Of a stretch of 64,000 nucleotides of DNA, positions 23,901 to 36,000 are shown in pieces; positions within the stretch are counted from its first letter, which is position 1; the number at the start of each line of letters is the position of its first letter. The notes under the pieces were generated by a model. It saw nothing but the letters and a program-made list of their open reading frames with translations, searched no databases and was not told where the DNA came from. Where the stretch lies: contig NC_134676.1 of the NCBI RefSeq assembly GCF_030463565.1, forward strand, positions 1,722,001 through 1,786,000. The letters run 5' to 3'. Made by a program: the position numbers and the translations under genes. Source of the stretch: Pelecanus crispus (taxonomy: Eukaryota > Chordata > Aves > Pelecaniformes > Pelecanidae).

Positions 23901-26900
23901 CATTAGCAAAAAGCCCATAGCATCTCTGAAAAACGCTGTGGTGAGACTTCGAAATCTGAAGGTGGAAGAAAAAAGACAACATAGCTCTATTAATATAAAG
24001 TGATCTCTAAGGTAAGCACTTTTCTGGCAAGCCTGAACTGAGTAAAGGAAAAAAGAGATAAAGTAAAGCTTTTCTGAATTGCTGGTGCAAAAATTCTATT
24101 TAAAAAATATCTTGAAATCGGAACAGTCTGCAAGATTTAGTGGACACACATTCCCTGGGAAGTAAAAACAAAATAAAACACTTCTTGACTTTCATTTTAG
24201 CTATGATGCATCACACCAGTCAACTTTTATTAATCAGTGCGTTAGTAATTTACCAGAGGAAGCTTATATGTGAGAATATAAACATTGCCAGTGACTAATC
24301 TATGAGTTCAAATTCTGCCTGATTTAACCGAGAGCAAGACCGAGACCGAGAGAGCAGGGTTGGTTAAAAGAAAAAAAAAGACACTGAAGCATTTGGTGTA
24401 TCACAGATCCCAGTGATAGAAGCGGATTCACCTGCTGAGATTACAACACACTTAGTCGACGGATGTATGCTACTCGATATAGTCAATATTAAAGAAAACA
24501 AAGGTTGTTGTAAAACTTTATTTCTGGAGGATATTTGTCTTTGTCCTAAACCACAAGGATTTCTCATATTTTTCACCCGAATGGACTAATGGTTTACCCA
24601 GAAAAGTGAAAAACTCAGAACTGCTTTCCAATGAGCTGAACTCTGTTACCTTTCCTGTCCGGCTGTGTCCCAAAGCTGGAGGTGTACCTTGAAGGCTTTT
24701 CCTGGAGATCCATTTGGTCCTCTGCTGTTGTATACCTAACGAAGAGAGTCAAATCAATACAGCCGTACAGCTCATGCCGAAATCCATCGCGTGGGTCACA
24801 GACTTAGATTTTGCACAAACAATAAGTAAGGAGTAAAAGTTCAGTCCTTCAGTAAAAGCTCTTACTTCTAAAAGCCACTTCAGAGGGCTGCTTATAATAA
24901 TATTTAAAAACCCAGGAGCCACATGAAACGCCTATGAAAGCTGCACTTTAAAGATAGTTTGGTCATATTTAGTACTTCAAATTAGATACCAGTTCTTTAA
25001 AACTTGGCGTAGCACTGTGCTGAGCAAGCTGTCTGTGTTCTGTTTCATTGCTGTTCTTACAAAATTTACAGCTGGCTGACAGGATTAACCACTATTATAA
25101 GAAGCTATTTTTTCTTCATTAACTTCTGTTGGACATTAATGACTTCCTTACTAACTGCAACTGCAAACTCATAGTGCTTAAAGAAATCACTGTGACCTTT
25201 CGCTGGGGCTCAATTCTTTATTAAACAGAAACAGCGTGTAAATTAGCTGTTGCAGTAAAAGACAGCGAGATAAAATAAGTATGAGCCGGTTTTGTTATCT
25301 GAGATAGTTTAGCAGCCTCTCAGCAATTTTAAAAGCAGGCAAATCTTGCCCTTGCATTTGGATCAAGAGAATACGGACTTTATGGACGTGTCCGTATCCA
25401 GAGGCTGCACTGACCTTACCCGGGGAAGGGGAACACTTCCTCATCTGCCCTCCCTGGGCTGTAAAATACAGCATTTAGGTTCTCCTGCACAACCAAGTTA
25501 ATATTAATTGGAGGCTGGACTAGATGACCTCTCGAGGTCCATTCCAGCCTCGACTACTCTGTGATTCTGTGGACTTATTTAAACTGCTGTCATTTCAACA
25601 GGTAGCTTCCGACTGCAACGTGCCTTTCTTTCCTTTGCGGCAGGTGCTTGATCTGAAAACCAGAAAAGAATCAACAGATCAACCGCACCACGTTTGTGAA
25701 TTCAACTTGTTTGCTAGAGCATGTTCCTGTAACATTTAGCATGATAAGCAAGGAATCTCATAGGGTCATTTTTTAATATGACTTTTACACAACAGGAAAA
25801 ACATATTTAACCTTTTGGATCTCTTTCTTAGAAGACAATTTATCAGATAGACCTTCAAGACGTTTCAAAGCTGGCAATTTCATGTAAGATGTAGTTTCTC
25901 CCACGCTTATAAACTATCTTACCCCAAAATGTATGGTAATGGAAAATTACGGAAGAAATCTGTCTGCAACCTTTAGCAGAAAAGTTCAACCTTCTGGAAA
26001 GAATCCAGCACCCGTGTTCAAAACACGTTAACGAGCGTCTGACCAGCCAGGGAAAGAGTATTCTGGCAATTTGCATGTTCAGACATTTCCTTGCAATAAA
26101 ATTGTGGTTTTAATATTTTACTCTTATTACATCAGCGCAATCCCACAGTGCAGAGAAGCAGCCAGGCTCCACTCCAACCTGAGCATCATGTTTAACTGGC
26201 CTGAACTTGCATACTGCTGATTATGAGAAATTTAAGACATAATCTAGATCCACAGTTCTTTTATTAGGGGGATGCCTGAACCCCCATCTTCCAGGCAGAG
26301 CCCACACGCCCCTGTCAGCATGGCAAAACTGCACTCGGCACAGCAGCCACAAATACTGGCAGTCATGAAAACGTTGCCAGGGAAGGTGAATGGGGGAGTG
26401 ATGCCCATCTTTTCATGGTATTCTAGTGACATACGAGGAGCTTAAAATGTTAAATTAAAAAGAATCTAATTTAAAGAGGTCTCCGTCCTTCAACTGGGCA
26501 AGTATTTACATGTCTCTTTATTAAGGAAATGACTAAGATAATTGCCCAGAGTCTAATCTCTTGTATTTATTATGGTTTTACGGTTCAAGCAAGCTAGAGG
26601 GATTCCTATTAGAAAGCTGAATTTGTCCCCTACATTTAGTCTGTATCGGTTGTCAGGATCTATGAGCAGATACATTAGTCACATTACATTAAAACAAAGC
26701 GAGCGCGCCCTCATATCCACAAAAAGCATCTGAATGACACTACAGAAGACTCCTCTTCTATTTAACATCAAGACAAAAGCATGGCGGAGAAGGCTCGCAC
26801 GCCTTGCATTAGGAAGCACGTTGATCCTAACCTACGAGGGCTCCTGATCACAGGCTCGGCGTGCTCAGCCCCCAGCCGTGCCGCTGGCAGCAACCGAAGG

Positions 26901-27490
26901 AGCAGCGTGGTCCAGCTGCTGGAACCGCTTCTTGTGCCTTCGCTAGCTGAGTCGGTGATCTGGAAGTAAGCCGAAACTTCTGCGCTTCTCTAAGTTTCCA
27001 TCTTTTCTATTTAATTTTTCTATTTAAATTATGAGTTTGGAGGCCAGAGTTATTTCTGGTCATAAAGACACCTCATTCACTAGCGCTATGGAAACCTGCT
27101 CTTGGAAAGTTGTGCAATAAACCACTTTACAGTCCAACACCAGGATAATGGCACCTTTCCCCTTTATCCAGTTCCTAATTACGACTGCCTTAAGCCAAAA
27201 ACCAGACCAGGAAAAGCATTATCAACACATGCTGTACCCCACAGTAAGAGAGGCAGTGCACATCACATAAAATTTGCTCTCAGCAGAAATGAACAAAGAA
27301 AAAAAGAAGGTGGTATCATTCCTCTGAGACAACTTACCACTCGTTTTTCCCGAAAATCTATCCCTACTGTTGTGATGAATTTTGGATTAAATTTGTTATC
27401 GGTGTATCTGTACAAGAACGTTGTTTTTCCAACCCCAGAGTCTCCAAGGGCCAGGAGTTTGATCAGATAATCATAGTCTCCATCAGTCAT
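20779..27490 (-). CDS. RAB27B: RAB27B, small GTPase of secretory granule and exosome docking (five coding exons)
   Basis: The coding exons in transcription order are 27490-27338, 24735-24650, 23955-23852, 22514-22391 and 20968-20779. Together they give 657 nt and 218 residues, the family length, with all splice phases consistent. Visible motifs are the P-loop GDSGVGKT at residues 16-23, switch [10 protein letters not shown] around 38-46, WDTAGQE at 73-79 with catalytic Gln78, GNKAD at 132-136 with Asn133, and ETSA at 161-164. The C-terminus is KKCAC, a CXC double-geranylgeranylation signal. The start [16 protein letters not shown] and the pair [17 protein letters not shown] identify RAB27B rather than RAB27A. 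In vertebrates it docks multivesicular bodies and granules at the plasma membrane through Slp and Slac2 effectors. The gene is intact and converges on CCDC68. A 5' noncoding exon probably lies in the CpG island near 41.3-42 kb. Confidence 0.97.
22391..22514 (-). CDS. RAB27B: RAB27B coding exon 4 (GNKAD guanine-specificity motif)
   Basis: The acceptor CTTCTAG and donor GTAAGC bound 124 bp, with a split codon at each end. It encodes [20 protein letters not shown], then [20 protein letters not shown]. The NKAD motif contacts the guanine base. The differences from mammals are conservative. Confidence 0.96.
23852..23955 (-). CDS. RAB27B: RAB27B coding exon 3 ([18 protein letters not shown]...)
   Basis: The acceptor CACCTTCAG and donor GTAAGT bound 104 bp. 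It carries switch II ([15 protein letters not shown]) and [20 protein letters not shown] before FDLTS agrees with RAB27B; RAB27A has LLL. Confidence 0.96.
24650..24735 (-). CDS. RAB27B: RAB27B coding exon 2 (RAB27-specific insert and WDTAGQE)
   Basis: The acceptor TCGTTAG and donor GTAACA bound 86 bp. The exon encodes the characteristic RAB27 insertion [19 protein letters not shown], followed by QLWDTAGQE with the catalytic Gln. It ends in phase 2 within Arg80. Confidence 0.95.
25505..25572 (+). mobile_element. Old CR1 tail fragment
   Basis: GGCTGGACTAGATGACCTC, TTCCAGCCTCGACTACTC and TGTGATTCTGTGG form a diverged CR1 3' end in a RAB27B intron, of an older subfamily than the other copies. 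Confidence 0.75.
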
Positions 27491-27509
27491 AGTGCTAATC
27501 TTTAGGAAC
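27338..27509 (-). CDS. RAB27B: RAB27B first coding exon (ATG at 27490-27488, P-loop and switch I)
   Basis: The acceptor TACGTAG precedes 27509; 19 bases of 5'UTR precede the ATG. The coding part, 27490-27338, holds 51 codons with GDSGVGKT and the effector loop, ending DFREKRV before a GTAAGT donor in phase 0. The reading frame continues upstream into the intron without a stop, but the start matches the conserved MTDGDYDYL. Confidence 0.95.
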
Positions 27510-28147
27510 CTACGTAAAGAGGAGAAAAAAAATGGATTTAATGATAACAAAACCCCCTTTCTGTCTGTTCTTGCCTCATTCCTATTTTTGTTCACTGAAA
27601 TGCTGCTGCCTGTGCTCAGGGTTGAAAGTTATGCTTGTGTACTTTGAAAAAGGCTAATACAAAGCAGCAGCGAAACTCGCAATTTCAGTTCAGGTGCCAG
27701 GAGATATTACAGTGTACACTTTCAATTTTCTACATAAATAAAATCGAAGCTTAGAATGATAGAGTTTGGGACAAAAAGGTTATTTTTGTTCTGAGGATAA
27801 CAATAAGGCCTATAATGAACAGAGGTATGAAACCTAGGGCTAAATCCTTCTGCTCCAAGTATTTTCTTATGAGTTTGAAGAAAAAGGGTAGTGCAGAAAC
27901 AGGCATGAGAAGGGAACTCAGGCATGGCTAGGACCATCCTCAGGGCTCAAGCTCTAACCAGTATTATGTGACATTATCAGGCCTATGTATTTTATCTCAA
28001 AAGAAATATTTCCACCCCCCTACAAGATCTAATTAAAAAAAGCAGAGGATGCTATTATCCCAGCGCCACTGTTAATAAAAGGAGAGCGCTCAAATGCAGT
28101 TTACTCCCTAGTATAACCAGATGAACGCAGAGCTGCCTTGTTCTCTG

Positions 28148-28244
28148 CCCTTAACTGGTTTAGTGGTAGATTTGGTAGTGTTAGGCTAATGGTTGGACTT
28201 GATGACCTTAAAGGTCTCTTCCAACCTAAATGATTCTATGATTC
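28148..28244 (+). mobile_element. CR1 tail fragment in RAB27B intron 1
   Basis: TTTAGTGGTAGATTTGGTAG, GGTTGGACTTGATGACC, TTCCAACCTAAATGATTC and TATGATTCTG form a truncated sense-strand CR1 3' end, antisense to RAB27B. Confidence 0.9.
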
Positions 28245-29443
28245 TGCGAAGCACACAACCAAAACCACCCCCTCATCAAACACCGCGGATCCTAACTGGA
28301 GCGAAGAAGCAAGAGAAGCAGATGGCAAGCCCACCGCCTGGGTTCAGCTCCGTGCCTCGGTTAAGCTGCTGCTGCGATGGCAAGCGGGGGCATCGCCCGC
28401 AGGCCAGCGAGCCACCCGAGAGCGGCCGACATCCGGAGAAAGCCACCGACAGCTTACACGCCTCGACAGCAGCTGTAGGCTCTTTTCTACACGTAGCAGT
28501 GAACAAGAGCAGCAAAACCTACCTCTTTAAGCACTTGTAAAACAAATATACCCGTCAGAAAGTAACACAAATTTGCAGAAAGAGGAAAATATTTATCCTA
28601 TTTACCGGGGCTGCTTCACAGCCCAGGCAGGAGCTCCCAGAGCAAAGTGCATGCTAAAAAATTATTTCCATGGGGCTTTCATGGCCCCACACAACAGTTC
28701 CTGGCTTTTCCCAATCTGCTGAGTCAAGTGGCACAACGTATTTGGGAGGGAAAGCCAGATACAAAGGACGGACAGCTTTTCAGCATTTTCTTCTACTTTG
28801 GTCTTTTCCCGGTTGGCCAACGCAACCGAGCACCTGTGTTCGGGGTCACTTGGGCTCCCACCAACAGAAACGTTCATCCTCCATCCGAGGCAGGGCACAA
28901 CGTCTGCCAGCACAACCTCCTGCAAGAACCACGCCACGGACACCCAGCTTGAGCAGAACACCTTCATAAAACTACTTCCCAGTCTGGGCAAGCCTTCATT
29001 TCGAGGAGGAGCACCTTTTCTCCAGCCGAACTGCTTCCCCAGCAGGTTTTTTTATTATTTCAAGGGGAGTGTTGTATTACCATAAACCTAAAGCTCCCAT
29101 TACTGTATTTACTTTGTTAGTATTTGCTATGAAGCTCTACAGGAGAAGGAAAGGGGACCTATGTAAGAAGTAGACCTACAAAGTATTTATTCACAGGTAT
29201 GAAACGCCCTGACGATGAGAACATTGGAATCGTATGAAACACCACCCAGTTTACATGCCCTCTTACCTTGTTCTCAACATAATTTAAGCCTTCTCTTTTT
29301 CCTAACATCTTGTTAATCCTTAGCAGGGATGAACAGCTGTTCCATTTGGATCTCTATGCTGAGACTAATTCCTGTGGTACCAGAGCAGGAGACCCTGGGC
29401 CATATCCCATTCATAAAAACTACTGCTTGTGTCAGTGCGAGAC

Positions 29444-30016
29444 TGTCCTGGTTTCGGCTGGGATAGAGTTAATTTTCTTCCTAGCAGCAGGCATAGTGCT
29501 GTGTTTTGGATTTAGTAGGAGAAGAATGTTGATAACACGCTGATGTTTTTAGTTGTTGCTGAGTACTGCTTATGCTAGTCAAGGACTTTTTCAGCTTCCC
29601 ATGCTCTGCCAGGCGCACAAGAAACTGGGAGGGGGCACAGCCAGAATAGTTGATCCAAACTGACCAAAGGGCTATTCCATACCATATGACGTCATGCTCA
29701 GTATATAAACTGGGGGGGGTTGGCCGGGGAGCAGCGACCGCTGCTCGGGAACTGTCTGGGTATCGGTCATCGGGTGGTGAGCAATTGCATTGTGCATCAC
29801 TTGCTTTGTATATTATTATTACTATTATTATTATTATATTGTTATTATTATTATTATTTTACTTTATTTTATTTCAATTATTAAACTGTTCTTATCTCAA
29901 CCCAGGAGTGTTTCTCACTCTTACTCCTCCGATTCTCTCCCCCATCCCATCAGGGTAGGAGGAGTGAGCGAGCGGCTGCGTGGTACTGAGTTGCTGGCTG
30001 GGACTAAACCACGACA
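29444..30016 (+). mobile_element. Solo LTR of the same family in RAB27B intron 1, promoter motifs intact
   Basis: It begins TGTCCTGGTTTCGGC and ends AACCACGACA, with a perfect 5-bp duplication GAGAC at 29439-29443 and 30017-30021. It keeps a palindromic TGACGTCA at 29687-29694 and TATATAAA at 29702-29709. It also has the TTATTA tract near 29813-29850 and ATTAAA near 29880. It is antisense to RAB27B. Confidence 0.92.
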
Positions 30017-33000
30017 GAGACTTAATTTCCATCAGAATAAAACCTACCTTTCTGAGCATTTAAATTAGCAAGTACTGACCTGCTTTGACTAAAATAGCAA
30101 ACTAAGCCCGTTTTGATTACCCTGCATTTCAACAGCTTTAAGGATAAAAAAAGCTGGCTGCGTACTGAGCAGTGTCATCGTACGAGATTTATACCTTTGA
30201 CAGATACAGAGCCATCCAGAGGTGGGACAAGCTTTTGAGAAATTCCTCTTCTGAGGATAAAGATTTAACGAACCTAGAGAAAAAGGCCCCTGATGTGACA
30301 GCGCTGCTCTGCCTTGCACTGCCTTTGGTCTGTGCTGGGCAGGGGGAGGCCAGAGCACCAACTCAGCAACTTCACAGAAATTAATTCAAGGCCTTTTAAT
30401 CCTTTCCAGAATATCCCAAGTTTACCACGAGGCTCCACTGAACAAGATTAATTTCTCCCCAGAAGTTTGAGGATTATCAAAATCAAAGTATTTCTGATGA
30501 ACGCAACAACTGTTCTTTAGGCATTTCATGCAACAAATCAGAAAAAGAAAGGTATCTTGGGAGACGATTCTCCCCCAAATGCTTGATTGGTAATACAAAG
30601 TATTAACTTGGGATTAGGCACTACTCCCAAATATCCATGTTCTCGGGCAGCTGAAGTTCAGCATCTCCTTGCTATGCAAATGTGCAAAGCAGAATATTCA
30701 GAATTTACCAGACCTGTAAACGTTGAGCAAAATACACATCAGACTGGGATGATTAAAAACCTATTTTTGTAAATGTGTCACGAGAAGGCCGTGGGCACTC
30801 CTATTCCCAGCGCTGGCTGCTTTTCCAGCCATTCCTGCCCGTTTGCACCAGGGATGGACACGCGTTGCAGGCTCTCCCAGCCCGGCGCTGGCCGAGGCAG
30901 TCGCCCCTGCCACCATGGCAGGAGGCAGCCTGGGAACTGGTGTCTTTTGGTGAGGTTACTCCGACTTTGCTCTCCTCATGCTCTGTACCGTGCAGGAAAG
31001 TAAAATAGCAATTAGTTGGACAAAAGGGGGTTTATTCCTTCAGATTTTAACCTGAAGCCAGCAAACAGTTTTCCTTGCCTCGACCAGCTACGTGACGGAG
31101 ATGGGAGGAGCACGCTTCACAAAAGCCTGGGCGCGGGGGGAGTTTCACAGACCAGACTGATCCCCTGCCATCATTACTGTTTTACCACTTCCAAAATGCT
31201 GCAGCACAGCAAACTAAGTTCTCGTTCCACAGGAAACTTGAGCATGAAGATTTTAATTTCATTTAGAACGAGAGAGTTAAAATTACTACTGATTACTAAT
31301 AATTACTATTAGATAAACATCTAAGCGTGCTTTTGAACGTGTCTGTAATTAACTGGATTTGAAAATTCTGAATGTTTCATTTCGTTTCCTGACAAGCGTT
31401 AGCTTAAAGAGTACGTACAGCTGAAGTATAAAAATCACACACCATATCTGAAACAAAGCAAGGTTCTTCAGTGGAGGAGGCTTGGGGTTCTTAAAGAAAA
31501 GAGACGTTATTTCAAGAGAATTTCTTCTAGCAAAAATCTGAAAAACACTTCAGAATTTTCTACTAAGAGGTTATTAACAAGGCATTTTGATAAAAGTGCA
31601 ATATACTTTATGCAGCTCTGATTTTAAATGGCTCAATATATTGAGCTACTGAAAAGAAACACCCCTGGGCTGTAACGCCAAAGTCTTACATGGCTAAAAC
31701 AAAGCAACTCAATTCATGATTTTCCATGACGGCATTCAAAAAACACCCCTGTGCCTGGAACCTTAACTTTCAACTCCTCACCATCCTGAGAGCATCTACA
31801 TGGACCTGAAGTTGTAACGCCAGCGACGGCGGCTCGTTTTGCCGTGACCGTGTCTCCACCACGGAACACCTGCAGTCCGAGCAGCCAGGACCACCAAGGT
31901 CTCCCCCGCTGTCTGTCCCGCGGGCTCAGGCAACCTGCAAGCGCCCACACAGACCAAACCCAACTTTCCGCTCAACGAATGCCATCTCACCCTCCGATCC
32001 TGAAGCCCGCGCTGCCTCTCTAATACCATGCTACCAATCAGGCTTTGCAAAAACCCAAACAGGCCTCCCGACCGTCCCTCTCAAACCCCTGTGCCAACAT
32101 GGCCAACAGCCAGAGGATGAGAACTGTGAAGTTTTGATGCTGTTCTTCCAGGCTGTGCATCTAGACTGAGCCTGATATAAAAAAACACTCTTCTGCTTTC
32201 TTGGCAGACAAGATTCCCATCTAGACCACAAGCAGCATCTTGTTTCTTGATTGATTATTTTGTTCCATCCCTATTTAATGTTCTCTAACTACAGTGTGAG
32301 AGATCATTTAAAAGCTGGCACTTGTCAGCAGATACTCCAGAGAACATTTTCTCGATAGAGAGATATGGCTTCACATAAACCAACCAAACCTTAAGACATT
32401 CCCTTACAGCCTACAGGGAGAGGAAAATCTACTCCTCGGGCACCGTGCCTTTGCTCTGCGGCTCTGTACCCAAGGCACAGAGGAAACGCACAGCGGCACA
32501 TCCCACCGCAGCCGGCTTGCTTTTGGAAAAAATTCCTTTCGGCTGCGAACAAACGCTGCAGAAAAACGGTCTCAGTTCAGAACCTTTTTCATCTCAAGAC
32601 ATTTATATGTCCAGTAAAAACAACGTAAGCAGGCTAAAATTCTGACGAACCTAACCTAACACCACTGCCTGTTAGTCATCCTCTTAGCCTCTCAGAACTG
32701 GAAAAGATTTGAAAAATTTTACAACTTCTGAATTTCAAACTTTGCAGATTTATAAATTTTAAAAGACTTTCCTAGTCAAATAGACCGTCTACTAGATTTT
32801 CTAATAACCCATTTTCTCATTCATGGAGAGAGCTGTTGAAAGGAGTCCAACAATTACATAAGTAGCTAATGGGAATATCATCGAGGAAAAGTTACGTGCG
32901 CAATGAGAGAAAAGTCAGTTCCAGAAAATAAGATTTTATTTCCCTCGACACGCTACTAGTTAAAAGTCGAACAAATAAAAATGTCACATAAATAGCATTA

Positions 33001-36000
33001 GCTCTAGGAAGTGCAGGACATAAAATCACAGCGCACATATTGTACCAGCAGCTGGTCAGCAAGAGATTTGTTCCCTATGCGGCAAAATAAATCAGCGCCA
33101 CTACTATTCATCCAAGTTTTTTTTTTTTTTTTAAATATGTAAAAATAATAACAAAAAAAACCAGCGCTGTCCTGAGGGCCAACTGAGGGATGACTGTATC
33201 AGAGGCACAACACACATACACAGTAACCATCACTTACTCAAATCAGCAAACCCTGGGCCGACCAGGGGGAAGCTTCAGGAGCGAGCTCTGCGCTCCCCTC
33301 GGCAGTTGGCATTGGGAGACTTGCTGCTCCTCTTCGATTCTGCTGCGGTGAGGCCGGAGTCCGACTTCTCCAGCACCATGAAGACCTTCACCACTTCCCC
33401 TTTTTTTGACAGCCTCTGGCACCTAGAAGTGTCATCAGCTGATACAAATTTGATACTCAAAGAAAATGCAGTGCTGTTCCAAGAGCCCAGCAACAGCCTA
33501 GTAGACCCAATAGCATCAAAAAATACAAACCGACCCCATTCAACTTTCTTTGGTGCACGGCACGAGCCATCATGCCCCGGGTCACGGGATGTCGTGCCTA
33601 AGTGCAGGCAAAGGTACCGGACCGCGTGAAGATGCCCTGCAGGATCCCCCAGAATGACTGTGGCACCATCCTTTCACCCCGGAGATGCCACTCCTGCATC
33701 TTTTCAGGGTCAGCAATCGGATGCAGGTGACAAGGGCACTTAGCACCAACGCGTGGCATGCAGAGAGATGACCCCAATACCAACACATGGTTTAAAAATA
33801 TTTTGCAAAGGGCCTGAGAGACAGGTGGGCATTGACCAAGTTTAGCACGGTACCACCAAGAAGACCGCTTCTCATCCCCAAGCACTCCGCAGACACACCA
33901 TTAACTCTCTGATAAACAAAGAGCTGCAGGGAGACTTCCAACGAAGAAAAGAGCAGAGAGCTAGGTGAAGCTGATCTGTGGGAGGACAGGCTGCCTGCTA
34001 GGTTTCCTGTCAGAGTCATTTCTAGGAGATGAAAAACACTGATGGCAGCAGGTTCCTGTTGGAAATCAGAGTTACTATGTAAAGAGAGTTTTGAAATGCA
34101 TTATTTCTAGCTCCGTCTGTCCTCCTAAAGAAATCATGCAGCCTGTAGCAGAAAGACATCCCAAGATCGACCTGGACGCGGCTGGTCTTTGAAGTTCTTT
34201 AGCTACATCCTTTGAACAGAAACATAAAGCTCTGCAGCACAGAAAGCTTCCCCTGGTCTTCTGCAGGAACACCAGAAAACTTCCTTTTTTTTTTCATCCT
34301 CACGATTCTGACTGGTATTAATTCTATCCCAGCCACAACCAGTACAGTGAAGAACTAAACTCTAGTCCCCTGTTGCCCTCAAAACCCCACAACCTGTTAC
34401 CCTCTTGCTGCGGGACAATGTCGCTCGCCGACGGGGCATCCAAGAAAGAATCCCACACTGACCAGATCATTAACAACAAACTCGTTAACACAGCCACGGT
34501 AGACAGCTCTTCCCTACCAGAGAGAACCTACAGGAACGTCTGCAACGCCAAGTGGAACAGACAGAGAATTAAATTTAAGAGTGCATTATCAGAAAGTAGT
34601 CTCACAAGTCCTTCCTGAGTGGGAGAGAGCCAGGATGTAGGAAAGATATGATAAAACTCTGTCCAGTCATCCCAGCATCACGCTATAATTTGTCTGCAAT
34701 CATCTGCCAAAAAAGCAGAGCCTCACAGCTGCCAAGTAAATGGCCCGCAATGAGCCAAACATTTTTTTCCTCTCAAAAAAAAAATCAAACAACTCACTGG
34801 AGCTATGCTGAGATGAAATTAAAGCTGGCTTCTCTGCTGAAAAATCAGGCATACACAATAATTTCCATACAGGAGCCGTGAGCAACCATACATAACAAAT
34901 GCAGCATTAGTGTGAAAGAAATGATCTTTCCTCATTTTCTTCCTTACAGTGGAAACCCCCGGAGAACCAGACGGACGCTTTCTGGCACGGATGCCTCGCA
35001 GCATTTGAGCACAGACAGCTTCAGGCTTCAGTATGTAAAAGACTCTTGGCAAGCCACAGCCACACACTACTCTCTTTTAGTAAGCCAGGATACCCTTTTT
35101 AATAGAGGAAAAAAATATATACAGAACGTACTGCATTTTAGAAGTTCTGCTTTAAATATATGGACTGTCAGCTTTCACCCGTTTGAGCACAGGCTGAATT
35201 AACTCCACAGGTAAGAGGGCGAGTTCATTACCACGCTCCTCAGGGCTACGTGTGCCCTGTGAAGCAGCCATCAGGACTTCCACTTTAAATTCCCCTTCAA
35301 CTCATGAGAAGCCCACAGCGAGCATTTGCACAAGCAAAACCAGCAAAATCTCCAAATACCGCTTCCTAAATAGATGGGTAAACACCAGGCGTTTCCTAAG
35401 CTAGAACCCATTCACATCGCTGCACGTCCCACAGATATTATTCAGAATAAACCAAGCGGCACGCTCTCAGCTACCCACGCCCATCCGTGTTTTCTGTTCA
35501 CATACCCACACCTTTTGGGGTCCTCTTCTCACACGGCGTGCTCTGCTACCCCACGCTGTACTTAAAGAGGGAAGAGCAGTGCTGAAGCCCTTCCCTTCCA
35601 GCCGATGTGGTGCCATCGCTTAAAAACTCCCTCGCTACCGAACACACGCAGCAAATACGTATTTACATTTGTGTGGGGAAGGGAGAAGAGTGACTAATTC
35701 AGTCATTTTCAGTACTAATCGATACGAAAAATACATGCAATACAAAAAAGAAAAAAAAAGGCAAAGACAAGGACCACACCCAACTGTTACCAGAAGCCGT
35801 TATCGCGACACTTCCCCCGTGCTTTTTTCCTCTAGGCCAACCACGTAGTACGAGGTGAGTTACAACACAAGTGACCGTACACATTTTCCTCTATTTCGCC
35901 GTTTCAAAAACCTGCTTGGTAAGTATAGGAACTAGTTCTGGGTTGACTATGCCACGGTAGTATTTAGCACATAATCCAGTCTATCACGCTTGACTGACTA

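Larger units (their letters stand above)
20969..27337 (-). other. RAB27B introns between coding exons
   Basis: Introns 20969-22390, 22515-23851, 23956-24649 and 24736-27337 obey GT/AG. Only one old CR1 fragment (25505-25572) was seen. No nested gene was recognised. Confidence 0.85.
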
